Shown here: positions 26,730 through 34,868 of the stretch, in pieces
Numbering within the stretch: position 1 is the stretch's first letter
Layout of the letters: every line of letters starts with the position of its first letter
Source of the DNA: Candidatus Vicinibacter proximus
GTDB lineage: Bacteria; Bacteroidota; Bacteroidia; Chitinophagales; Saprospiraceae
Length of the DNA: 64,000 nt
Direction of reading: 5' to 3'
NCBI GenBank assembly: GCA_016713905.1
Contig: JADJOE010000001.1
Location: 372,001-436,000 of the forward strand
The notes under the pieces: generated by a model
The model's input: the letters and a program-made list of their open reading frames with translations, nothing else
What the model was told of the DNA's origin: nothing
The model's database searches: none
Translations under genes and position numbers: made by a program

Positions 26730-27335
26730 ATGTTTGTAATTAATATATATCTTAAAATAGCGATTATAGTATTGTGTTTGATAGGAGGAGCTATTTTAGC
26801 TTTCACTATTGGCTTTTGGTATGCTTTTCCAATCTTGTTAATTGGCATTCTATTTCTTTTGAGTTATATCTTTCTTGGTACCATCCAATCAGCAGCTCAA
26901 TTTATGCAAACAATGGATTTTGAAGCATGTGAAAAAAGGCTTAGCATGACCATCAAGCCTGAGTGGTTGTATGTAACAAACAGAGCATATTACTATCTCA
27001 TCAAAGGATCTGTAGATGTACAGCGTGAACGTCATAATGAAGCTGAAGGATGGTTTAATAAAGCTTTATCTTTAAAGTTGCCGTCAGACAATGAGCGAGC
27101 AATGATTTTAATCCAAATGATCAATATCCATATTTCCAAAAGCAGATGGACCCAGGCTAACAATACCTACCGGGAACTAAAGAAATTGAACTATTCCAAA
27201 GAGATGTTCAAAGAACAGGTAAAGATGATTGATCAGGTAATTGGCCAACAAGGAAAAATGAAAATGATGGGACAAATGGATCAGCGCATGATGTTTCGTC
27301 CCGGAGGTAAAAGGAGAACACCTAGAATGAGATAA
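26730..27335 (+). CDS. Membrane protein with TPR-like repeats
   Basis: A protein of 201 residues with two adjacent N-terminal membrane helices (about 7-30 and 33-52). A helical region resembling two or three degenerate TPR units follows (LIKGSVDVQRERHNEAEGWFNKAL; AMILIQMINIHISKSRWTQANNTYREL). The C terminus is Met-, Gly- and Arg-rich (QGKMKMMGQMDQRMMFRPGG), basic and probably disordered. I do not recognise a named family. It is divergent from the GH20 gene and stands alone. Confidence 0.75.
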   Translation: MFVINIYLKIAIIVLCLIGGAILAFTIGFWYAFPILLIGILFLLSYIFLGTIQSAAQFMQTMDFEACEKRLSMTIKPEWLYVTNRAYYYLIKGSVDVQRERHNEAEGWFNKALSLKLPSDNERAMILIQMINIHISKSRWTQANNTYRELKKLNYSKEMFKEQVKMIDQVIGQQGKMKMMGQMDQRMMFRPGGKRRTPRMR

Positions 27336-27447
27336 TGAAAATTTAAATGTATACTCTGTTATTTTTGAAACTATTTAAGACTTTTAAATTTTCAACAAGT
27401 ATACCACTGATTAACATTGTCTCTTAAAATCCAAATAAATTGAGGAT

Positions 27448-27476
27448 TTTGGCACCCAATAATATATATAACTTTT
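27448..27476 (+). promoter_or_regulatory. Possible promoter of the panC operon
   Basis: TTTG (27448-27451) is followed after 17 bases by TAACTTTT (27469-27476), one base off the -7 consensus. It lies 22 bases before the panC ATG. Confidence 0.35.
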
Positions 27477-27498
27477 ATAATCTTTCTCTCTAACTTTC

Positions 27499-28356
27499 AT
27501 GAAGACATATAAAACAGTAAAAGGCTTAGAGAAAGTTCTGGCAAAATGCAGAGACGAAGGAAAACAAATAGCTTTTGTGCCAACAATGGGGGCACTTCAT
27601 GAGGGTCATATCAGTCTTGTTCAACTTGCAAGTCTAAAAGCAAGTGTTGTGGTTGTCAGTATATTTGTCAACCCCAGTCAATTTAATAATTCTGAAGATT
27701 TGATGAAGTACCCAAGAATGGTTGAAAAGGACAGCGATCTCTTGCGGAGGGCAAACTGTAGTTTTCTTTTCATTCCTGATGTTGATGAGGTTTATCCTAA
27801 ACATCTAAATACTTCCGTGTCCGTTGATCTTAATGGCCGAGACCTTGTAATGGAAGGCCATTTCAGGCCTGGTCATTTTGATGGAATGCTACAGGTTGTG
27901 CATCGTCTATTAGAAATTGTAAAACCAGATTACCTTTTCATGGGGCAAAAGGATTTCCAACAATTTACTTTAGTACATCAGATGATTAAGGAGCTAAAAC
28001 CAAAAATAGAGCTGGTAATTGGACCAACAATGCGCGAGGAAGATGGGTTAGCAATGAGTTCAAGAAATTTAAGATTAAGCCTGGAAATGAGGAAAATAGC
28101 TCCAGAAATTTATAGAACATTACAAATTGCAAAAGAACTTTATCGAACCACAGATTTAAATGATCTGGAGAAGAAATGCCTTGATAAACTTACTTCAGCT
28201 GGATTAAAACCGGAATATTTTGATATAGTAGACGGGTATTCTCTTAAGAAAGTTAAAACCCAGGCCAAATCGAATTATTTAGTGGCATGTGTTGCTGTAT
28301 GGGCTGGAAATGTTAGATTAATCGACAATATGATCCTAAAAGGACATCCTAGCTAA
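27499..28356 (+). CDS. panC: Pantothenate synthetase
   Basis: An enzyme of 285 residues that joins pantoate and beta-alanine using ATP. Clear motifs are FVPTMGALHEGH (HIGH-type H34 and H37), the GQKDFQQ segment and AMSSRN (the KMSKS-like loop). VSIFVNPSQF is also family-specific. It lies 58 bases upstream of panD, whose product makes the beta-alanine, so the two steps are physically linked. Confidence 0.96.
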   Translation: MKTYKTVKGLEKVLAKCRDEGKQIAFVPTMGALHEGHISLVQLASLKASVVVVSIFVNPSQFNNSEDLMKYPRMVEKDSDLLRRANCSFLFIPDVDEVYPKHLNTSVSVDLNGRDLVMEGHFRPGHFDGMLQVVHRLLEIVKPDYLFMGQKDFQQFTLVHQMIKELKPKIELVIGPTMREEDGLAMSSRNLRLSLEMRKIAPEIYRTLQIAKELYRTTDLNDLEKKCLDKLTSAGLKPEYFDIVDGYSLKKVKTQAKSNYLVACVAVWAGNVRLIDNMILKGHPS

Positions 28357-28414
28357 ACTATTTTATCAAAAATGACTTAATATGGTTGTCAGACAAATTA
28401 ATTAATTTTGCCAC

Positions 28415-28768
28415 ATGCTTTTGCAATTTTTTAAATCCAAGATTCACCGAGCAACGGTAACACAAGCTAACTTACATTATGTTGGAAGTATTACCATTGA
28501 TGAAACCCTTATGACCGCCGCCAATCTATATGAGGGTGAAAAGGTTCAAATAGTAAACAACAATAATGGTGAGCGTTTCGAAACCTATGTAATTAAGGGA
28601 GAAAAAGATTCAGGTATGGTATGTCTGAATGGAGCTGCTGCACGCAAAGCAGAGATAGGGGACATCATTATAGTAATCTCATATGCACTTATGACTCCTG
28701 AGGAGGCCCAAAATTTTCATCCCATTTCTATTTTTGTGGATGATAAAAATAGGGTTAAAGATTTATAG
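28415..28768 (+). CDS. panD: Aspartate 1-decarboxylase
   Basis: A 117-residue proenzyme that makes beta-alanine from aspartate with a pyruvoyl cofactor. The self-cleavage site is intact: HYVGSITID, with G24-S25, so Ser25 becomes the pyruvoyl group. The GAAARKAEIGDIIIVISYA segment is typical. It is followed after only two bases by the UPF0104 gene. Confidence 0.96.
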   Translation: MLLQFFKSKIHRATVTQANLHYVGSITIDETLMTAANLYEGEKVQIVNNNNGERFETYVIKGEKDSGMVCLNGAAARKAEIGDIIIVISYALMTPEEAQNFHPISIFVDDKNRVKDL

Positions 28769-28770
28769 CC

Positions 28771-29850
28771 TTGCCACAATATTTTAAGAAGTTTTTACAA
28801 TTTCTCTTTTTTCTTGCCTTAGGCGTAGGAATAATGTACTGGGTTTTTGTTACCCAGGATAAATCCTATCAGGCATATTGTAGAGAGAATGGAATTGGGG
28901 TGGATGATTGTGTTCTTTGGCGAAAAATGCTTCACGATTTATTAGAGGTCAAATGGATATATATTGTAATAATATTTCTATCCTTTTATTTGAGTAATTA
29001 TTTCAGGGCGCTGAGATGGCTAATCATTTTAGAACCACTGGGATATCATCCACATAAAATCAATACCATTGGATCTGTTTTGGTTTCCTATTTTGCCAAT
29101 CTTGGGATACCAAGGAGTGGAGAATTTGTTCGGGCTGCATTGATCAGTAAATACGAAAAAATCCCTTTAGATAAGGCTTTTGGCACTGTCGTTTTAGACA
29201 GAATGGTTGACTTGATTTCTATGGCGGTAATTATTTTTATTACCACACTTACTCAATTATCCACATTTCGGATCTTTTATGAAAAGTATTTTTCGGAAGT
29301 TTCCTTGGGACAAAAATTAATACTTCCTTCAATTTTTCTTGTATTTTTAGTTATATTATATTTAACCAGAAACCGTTGGAGGAATTTTTTATTCTTTAGT
29401 AATTTAAAGAACCGGATAAGGGGATTCTATGAAGGCTTGGTGGTAATTAAAAGAATCAAACAGCCCCGCGCATTTATGCTTTATACACTGCTTATTTGGG
29501 TATGGTTTTATGTTATGCTTTATGCGGCCCTCCAATCTTTTGAACCTACGGCTCACCTTTCTTTAATCGCCGGGCTCGTGATTTATGTATTTGGGTCTTT
29601 AGGTATGTTAATCCCAACTCCTGGAGGCATGGGTAGTTATCATTATTTAATTATTCTTGTATTAGCGTATTATAACATTAACCCTGTAGATGCATTTTCC
29701 TTTGCAAACATATCGTTTTTCTGCGCTCAGTTTGCAGACAATGTAATTCTCGGCCTTGCCGCTCTTTTGGTGATGTACATTTTTAACAAACGACAAAAGA
29801 AAGCTATCATTTCTGACCAAATTGAAAATAAAATTCAAACTGAAGTATAA
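28771..29850 (+). CDS. UPF0104/lysylphosphatidylglycerol synthase-type flippase domain membrane protein
   Basis: A membrane protein of 359 residues with about eight helices, homologous to the transmembrane domain of lysylphosphatidylglycerol synthases (UPF0104). No aminoacyl-transferase domain is attached. Family marks are NYFRALRWLIILEPLG, GIPRSGEFVRAALISKYE, LDRMVDLISM and the late PTPGGMGSYHY. The start is a TTG at 28771, because the first ATG (28834) would cut off the first helix. It is likely co-transcribed with panD. It may move a lipid or isoprenoid-linked substrate, but this is not known. Confidence 0.85.
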   Translation: MPQYFKKFLQFLFFLALGVGIMYWVFVTQDKSYQAYCRENGIGVDDCVLWRKMLHDLLEVKWIYIVIIFLSFYLSNYFRALRWLIILEPLGYHPHKINTIGSVLVSYFANLGIPRSGEFVRAALISKYEKIPLDKAFGTVVLDRMVDLISMAVIIFITTLTQLSTFRIFYEKYFSEVSLGQKLILPSIFLVFLVILYLTRNRWRNFLFFSNLKNRIRGFYEGLVVIKRIKQPRAFMLYTLLIWVWFYVMLYAALQSFEPTAHLSLIAGLVIYVFGSLGMLIPTPGGMGSYHYLIILVLAYYNINPVDAFSFANISFFCAQFADNVILGLAALLVMYIFNKRQKKAIISDQIENKIQTEV

Positions 29851-29917
29851 AATGACAAGCTTGTAAAGCATACTTACATCCATTAAAGACCAGTTTATTT
29901 CTCATTTAATAAAAAAC

Positions 29918-30712
29918 ATGTCGAATAGAATATCAGATGTCACGGAATTTCTTGAGCAAATTGCGCCTTTAAATTATCAGGAAAACTACGACAATTCCGG
30001 ACTAATTACTGGAGATCCGAATTGGAAAATCAGTGGGGTATTAACCTGCTTAGACACTACTTTGGAGGTCATCCAGGAAGCCAAGATAAAAGGCTGTAAT
30101 TTAATTATCAGTCACCATCCAATAATTTTCAGAGCGATAAAAAAACTGGATGTCCAATATTATGTAGACAAAGTAATAATCCAGGCTGTAAAAAATGATA
30201 TAGCTATCTATGCAATTCATACAAATTTAGACAATGTGTTGACCAATGGGGTCAATGAAACCATAGCGAACAGATTGGGGTTAATCAATTATAGTATACT
30301 GCAGGTGAAAAATCATCCTGAAAATGTTATTGGCGCCGGTTTATTGGCAGAGTCAAAAGAGCCCTTAAGCTGTCAGGATTTACTGTTTTTATTAAAGAAA
30401 AATTTGCTAACAGGGATAATTAAATATACTAAGGATCTCGGAAGACCTATTAACAAGCTTGCCATTTGTGGTGGCTCCGGATCATTTTTGATAAGAGAAG
30501 CTATAAAGCAGGGAGCCGAAGTTTTGATAAGTTCAGATTTTAAATACCATGATTTTTTTGAGGCGAATGATCAAATTGTGTTAATGGATGTTGGACATTT
30601 TGAAAGCGAACAATTTACCAAAGATTTATTATTTAATTTGATTTCAAGGAATTTTCCTAATTTTGCATCCCATTGTACAAAAATTAATACAAACCCGATA
30701 CAATATTATTGA
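29918..30712 (+). CDS. Nif3-like dinuclear metal centre hexameric protein
   Basis: A 264-residue member of the Nif3/YbgI (DUF34) family, sometimes labelled GTP cyclohydrolase type 2. Metal ligands are visible: ISHHPIIF, HTNLDNV and the C-terminal DVGHFESEQ. This is the short form. Many Bacteroidota homologues carry an extra CutA-like insert of about 100 residues in the middle, absent here. The stop overlaps the region just before the next gene (ATG three bases later), so the two are translated together. The molecular function of the family is unresolved. Confidence 0.92.
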   Translation: MSNRISDVTEFLEQIAPLNYQENYDNSGLITGDPNWKISGVLTCLDTTLEVIQEAKIKGCNLIISHHPIIFRAIKKLDVQYYVDKVIIQAVKNDIAIYAIHTNLDNVLTNGVNETIANRLGLINYSILQVKNHPENVIGAGLLAESKEPLSCQDLLFLLKKNLLTGIIKYTKDLGRPINKLAICGGSGSFLIREAIKQGAEVLISSDFKYHDFFEANDQIVLMDVGHFESEQFTKDLLFNLISRNFPNFASHCTKINTNPIQYY

Positions 30713-30714
30713 TT

Positions 30715-31473
30715 ATGGCAAAAACAGTTCCGGTTTCTGAAATACCAATTGGGGTGAAGTTGAAACAATTATTTGAATTACAAATGATTGATTCTGAGGT
30801 AGATCAGATTAAAGTATTGAAGGGAGAACTACCTATGGTCGTGAGCGATCTTGAGGATGAAATTTCTGGGCTAGCCGTTAAAGTTGGCAAACTTCAAAGT
30901 TCTGTAACCGAGTTAGAAAAAGAAGCCTCAGCCCATAAATCCAATATAAAAGCAGCTGAAGACGCCATAAAAAAATATGAAAAGCAGCTGGATGGGGTAA
31001 AAAATAACCGAGAGTATGATGCTTTAACGAAAGAAATAAACCTTCAAAGGCTTGAAATTCAGCTCTCTGAAAAGAAAATGAAGGAATCCTCTGAACAAGC
31101 CAAAGCTAAAAAGCTGACCCTTGATGCTATAGTTGAAAAACAAAATACAAGACAGAGGGATCTTGAAGAGAAGAAAACAGAGCTTGATAAAATTATTGAA
31201 AAGACTGACAAGGAAGAAACTACACTAATTGCCAAGTCTGATAAATACAGAAAGAAGATTGAAGTAAGGTTGCTACATGCTTATGATACTATAAGAAAAC
31301 GTTACCGAAATGGATTGGCCGTTGTTATGGTAAAACGTTCAGCTTGTGGAGGTTGCTTCAACCAAATTCCACCACAAGTACAATTAGAAATTGGTCTCCG
31401 CAAAAAAATAATTGCCTGTGAACATTGTGGTCGTGTATTGGTAGATGATCTTATACAAGAAGTCGAATTATAA
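30715..31473 (+). CDS. Coiled-coil zinc-ribbon protein (DUF164 / C4-type zinc ribbon)
   Basis: A protein of 252 residues: a long antiparallel coiled coil (about 15-185), then a four-cysteine zinc ribbon (CGGC at about 210 and CEHCGRVL near 233). This is the CT398/DUF164 arrangement, which is found next to Nif3 genes in many bacteria, as here. ATG 30715 is taken; an in-frame TTG at 30709 is possible. Nucleic-acid or flagella/secretion-linked roles have been suggested for relatives, but nothing in this context fixes one. Confidence 0.92.
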   Translation: MAKTVPVSEIPIGVKLKQLFELQMIDSEVDQIKVLKGELPMVVSDLEDEISGLAVKVGKLQSSVTELEKEASAHKSNIKAAEDAIKKYEKQLDGVKNNREYDALTKEINLQRLEIQLSEKKMKESSEQAKAKKLTLDAIVEKQNTRQRDLEEKKTELDKIIEKTDKEETTLIAKSDKYRKKIEVRLLHAYDTIRKRYRNGLAVVMVKRSACGGCFNQIPPQVQLEIGLRKKIIACEHCGRVLVDDLIQEVEL

Positions 31474-31547
31474 ATTTTTATAACTCCATCTTTGGATTGC
31501 AATACCAGATTGAAGGCCCAAGTGGTATAATTGCACAGATATTTACT

Positions 31548-31805
31548 TTATTTTTGTTTGTCAAGATGATATTTAATTAAAATATCATCAATCATTTTGG
31601 CAAGTTTTTTGTCTTTTTCAGTGATTTTGTCGCCGGCATCATGTGTACACAATACGATATCCACTTTATTCCAGGTGTTCGTCCAGGTTGGGTGATGATT
31701 TATCATTTCAGCCTTTAGGCTGACTTCATTGACAAAACCCATCGCCTCAGCGAAATCCTTAAACTCAAGATGAATACATAACTTGTTATTTAGTTCTTCC
31801 CACAT
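31548..31805 (-). CDS. phhB: 4a-hydroxytetrahydrobiopterin dehydratase
   Basis: A small pterin-4a-carbinolamine dehydratase of 85 residues that recycles the pterin cofactor of aromatic amino acid hydroxylases. The active-site signature is NHHPTWTN, with its pair of histidines, followed by VDIVLCTHDAG. The usual GGIT after THDA is replaced by GDKIT. It lies three bases after the M42 peptidase gene on the same strand, which suggests co-transcription but no obvious shared function. No phenylalanine hydroxylase is in the window. Confidence 0.92.
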   Translation of the reverse strand: MWEELNNKLCIHLEFKDFAEAMGFVNEVSLKAEMINHHPTWTNTWNKVDIVLCTHDAGDKITEKDKKLAKMIDDILIKYHLDKQK

Positions 31806-31808
31806 AAT

Positions 31809-32855
31809 TTAGGTATGACTCCATTCAAAATTAATAATATTTTTTGCCAAAGCAGAAATTAGCTGCCTTGTGGCGTTAACATCTGATTCGTGTACCATTT
31901 CGATAACCTGGTGGATATGACGAGTTGGGATTGAAATTGCACCGCAGATGCATCCGTCTCCTGCCATTTGAATTGCTGAAGTATCGGTACCTCCTGCGGG
32001 TAACAATTCATTTTGCCACTTAATTTGTTGATCTATGGCAATTTTTTTAATAAACTTTACCATTCTATAATCACACATAACACTTTGATCCATGATTTTA
32101 ATTGCAACTCCTTCCCCAAGTCTGCTTACGAATTCATGAGATTGAGCCCCCGGGACATCAAAAGCAATTGTAGTATCAATATTGATGGCAAAATCAGGCG
32201 ATATTTTATGAGCAACTGTGCGTGCACCTCTTAAACCAAGTTCCTCCTGAACAGTAAAAACCGCATAAATGGTACAATCAAACTTTTCCAGTTTCATTTT
32301 TTTAAATGCTTCAAGGAGAACAAAAACAGAAATTCTGTTATCTAAAGATTTGGCATTTATGCAAGGACCCATTTTTATCAATTCCCGTTCTCTAGTGATT
32401 GGGTCACCAATCTCTATGAGTTCCAAAACCTCAGATTTTTTAAGTCCTGTATCTATAAAATAATCTTTTATTTTGGCTGGTTGGTTGCGTTCTTCAGGAC
32501 TCATCAGATGTATAGGTTTGGAACCCATTACTCCCACCACATCGGTTTTACCATGTATGGTCACTCTTTGCGAAGTGAGTGTTTTGGCATCAAATCCCCC
32601 CAGAGGCAAAAATTTTATAAATCCCTCATCATCAATATGTTGAACAATAAAACCTATTTCATCCATATGGGCTGAAAACATGAGTGTTTTATTTGAAGTT
32701 CCTTTATAACAAGCTAAAAGATTTCCCATAGGATCAATAGATAATTCATCAGCATATGGTTTTAACTCCTGTAGCAAATAATTTCGGACTGCCTGTTCAA
32801 AACCCGGGACACCAGGTAATTTGCATAGTTTTTTTAAAATTTCAATTCCTTCCAT
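31809..32855 (-). CDS. M42 family metallo-aminopeptidase
   Basis: A dinuclear zinc/cobalt peptidase of 348 residues, of the tetrahedral aminopeptidase (TET)/glutamyl aminopeptidase type, often mislabelled endoglucanase. Metal and catalytic segments are readable: FSAHMDEIGF, KSLDNRISV, TVQEELGLRGA (catalytic and binding glutamates), NIDTTIAFD and the last histidine in PTRHIHQ. It has no signal peptide, so it is cytoplasmic and probably finishes peptide degradation. Confidence 0.93.
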   Translation of the reverse strand: MEGIEILKKLCKLPGVPGFEQAVRNYLLQELKPYADELSIDPMGNLLACYKGTSNKTLMFSAHMDEIGFIVQHIDDEGFIKFLPLGGFDAKTLTSQRVTIHGKTDVVGVMGSKPIHLMSPEERNQPAKIKDYFIDTGLKKSEVLELIEIGDPITRERELIKMGPCINAKSLDNRISVFVLLEAFKKMKLEKFDCTIYAVFTVQEELGLRGARTVAHKISPDFAINIDTTIAFDVPGAQSHEFVSRLGEGVAIKIMDQSVMCDYRMVKFIKKIAIDQQIKWQNELLPAGGTDTSAIQMAGDGCICGAISIPTRHIHQVIEMVHESDVNATRQLISALAKNIINFEWSHT

Positions 32856-32876
32856 GAACTAAAATTGGTAATTTAC

Positions 32877-32884
32877 CAAAGGTA
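32877..32884 (-). promoter_or_regulatory. Likely -7 element for the M42-pterin dehydratase unit
   Basis: The minus strand reads TACCTTTG, a perfect TAnnTTTG, 21 bases before the start codon at 32855. No matching TTTG occurs 19 bases upstream. Confidence 0.35.
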
Positions 32885-33064
32885 CATTAAATGATTGCCT
32901 CGAGCATAATAATAACCATTGTATAGATTAAAAAAGTTGAAACTGTTGATAAGTTTTAATGTGTCTTATAAGTTGAAAACACACTTGTTTTAATGTGGAT
33001 GGTAGTTGCTGCTTCTAAAACAGATTTTTTTTTTAATCTTTACACGTAATAGATATAAAAGTTA

Positions 33065-34567
33065 GTGTCCGTAATTGCATCTTTAGCTAAAGAAACCTTG
33101 ATTTATGGTTTAAGTTACTCATTAGGTAGGGTAATAAATTTCTTACTGGTAACATCTTATTTGACCTATAGAGTCTTTACAGGAGAAGATGGTTATTTTG
33201 CAATTTATCAGGATTTATATTTTTACATAGGGTTGTTACTTGGAGTATTAACACTTCGAATGGAAACAACGTATTTTAGGTTTGTTTCAGAAGATAAATA
33301 TTCAGAATGGATCTATCCACTGGCAACACAAGCTGTTTTTTCGATTTCCGTTTTTTTTACAGGAGTATTAATAATAGGAGAAAGAGAAGTTCTTAGTTTT
33401 TTAAACTATGAAGGAGAGTTTCGTGGTCATCTTTATATAGCCATTGGCATATTAATTTGTGATGTTTTCAGTTCCTTACCATTTGCAAAATTGAGGTACG
33501 AAAAACGACCAAAGAGATATGCGTGGATTAAGTTGTCTGGTTTGTTGTTGAACATATTTTTGGTGCTTTTTATTTTTGAATGTCTTCCTCTTATAGTACC
33601 TACATTTATCAATCTAATTTCTACAAGTTCTCAGAAATTGTACATGGTACTTATTTCAAACTTTTTGGCTAGTATTTTAAGTCTATTACTCTTGCATAAG
33701 GAAATTAAAGATGGACTACGTTTGGTAAATTGGTCATTGCTAAAGCCTGTATTGCGTTATTCCTGGCCTTTGATATTGGTTACTTTGAGTTATACAATTA
33801 TTCAAAACGGATATACCAGTTTTTTAAAATATATTCTTCCAGGCGAATCTTTGGAAAATTTAAGGATGAGTGATTCTTTAGTAGCGGCAACTAGATTGGC
33901 AGTCATAATGAATCTATTCGTTACGGCATTCAATTATGGAGTAGAACCTTTCTTTTTTCGGTATGCTGGAAAAAAGAATTCCGGAGAAGCATATGCTACA
34001 ATTTCATTATTTTTTATTATTTGTGCCAGTGCGATTTATATTTTCACATGTATTAATCTTGGACTTTTTGCTAATTTATTAGGGCCCACATATAGGAAAG
34101 CAATTTACTTAGTACCAATTTTGCTAATGGGTAATATTTTTGCGGGAATGTATACCAACATGTCGGTATGGTATAAACTTGCTGACAGGACTGCTACTGC
34201 AGCATTTATCAGTAGTTTAGGCTTGATCTTAAATGTTTTGCTTTTTATCATCCTGATTCCAAGATTCGGATTAGACACATCTGCGTGGATTACTTTAACG
34301 GTTTATATTTTTATTTCTATCATGTCTTATATTCAAGGGCAAAGAAATATGCCAATTCCTTACCACATGATGAGGATGTTTGCTTATCTGATTTTTAGTA
34401 TAATTGTAGTTTATCTGACAAATTTGATTTTTAATTCTATGATAGTAAATAATGCAGCCAGATTGATTTCATCTGTTGTTATTTTAGGGGTTTATGCATA
34501 TTGGGTTTATCAGAAAGAGGTGCTTTCAGAAAGATTTCAAATTAAAGACCATAGCAAAACTTTATAG
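33065..34567 (+). CDS. Oligosaccharide/polysaccharide flippase family protein
   Basis: A membrane protein of 500 residues with about 12-14 helices, of the Wzx/MATE-like flippase superfamily that moves lipid-linked sugars across the inner membrane. The N terminus (KETLIYGLSYSLGRVINFLL) and the TLRMETTYFRF segment are usual for Bacteroidota members. The start is a GTG at 33065, since the first ATG is within the second helix. No glycosyltransferases are adjacent, so the glycan is unknown. It is the last intact ordinary gene before the giant gene cluster. Confidence 0.88.
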   Translation: MSVIASLAKETLIYGLSYSLGRVINFLLVTSYLTYRVFTGEDGYFAIYQDLYFYIGLLLGVLTLRMETTYFRFVSEDKYSEWIYPLATQAVFSISVFFTGVLIIGEREVLSFLNYEGEFRGHLYIAIGILICDVFSSLPFAKLRYEKRPKRYAWIKLSGLLLNIFLVLFIFECLPLIVPTFINLISTSSQKLYMVLISNFLASILSLLLLHKEIKDGLRLVNWSLLKPVLRYSWPLILVTLSYTIIQNGYTSFLKYILPGESLENLRMSDSLVAATRLAVIMNLFVTAFNYGVEPFFFRYAGKKNSGEAYATISLFFIICASAIYIFTCINLGLFANLLGPTYRKAIYLVPILLMGNIFAGMYTNMSVWYKLADRTATAAFISSLGLILNVLLFIILIPRFGLDTSAWITLTVYIFISIMSYIQGQRNMPIPYHMMRMFAYLIFSIIVVYLTNLIFNSMIVNNAARLISSVVILGVYAYWVYQKEVLSERFQIKDHSKTL

Positions 34568-34868
34568 TTTAATGGTAAATTTATAATATTCACTTGCCAA
34601 GAATTGTGGAATCATTTGGGATTTAGAAACAATAAACTGTAGCAATCAGAATTGCCGCAAAATGATCAAGATTTATCAACACTCAACCCAAACAAGATTT
34701 AGAATTTGTACAAGCAACAAAAAAAATTCCGGCGATTAGTAAAAATTACTATTTTTGGTCTCTAATCCTTTAATAATCAACATATTAAAATAAGTTTACC
34801 AAGCTTATGTGTTGATTCACAATGGGTTAGATGAAAAGACGATTTTTAACCAAAGCCAACCTGCTCTC
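34568..34868. other. Leader region of giant gene A
   Basis: About 300 bases without a gene. TATTTTTG (34750-34757) matches the -7 consensus and would place transcription start about 105 bases before the ATG at 34869. The -33 position reads TTCC, so the promoter is only half convincing. Confidence 0.4.

Noticed and set aside
28403..28410. TAATTTTG just before panD as an internal promoter
   Set aside because: It matches TAnnTTTG, but transcription would start at or after the panD ATG at 28415, and there is no TTTG at the right distance.
31809..32855. M42 gene as an endoglucanase
   Set aside because: The metal-binding residues and fold are those of M42 aminopeptidases. The endoglucanase label is an old annotation error for this family.
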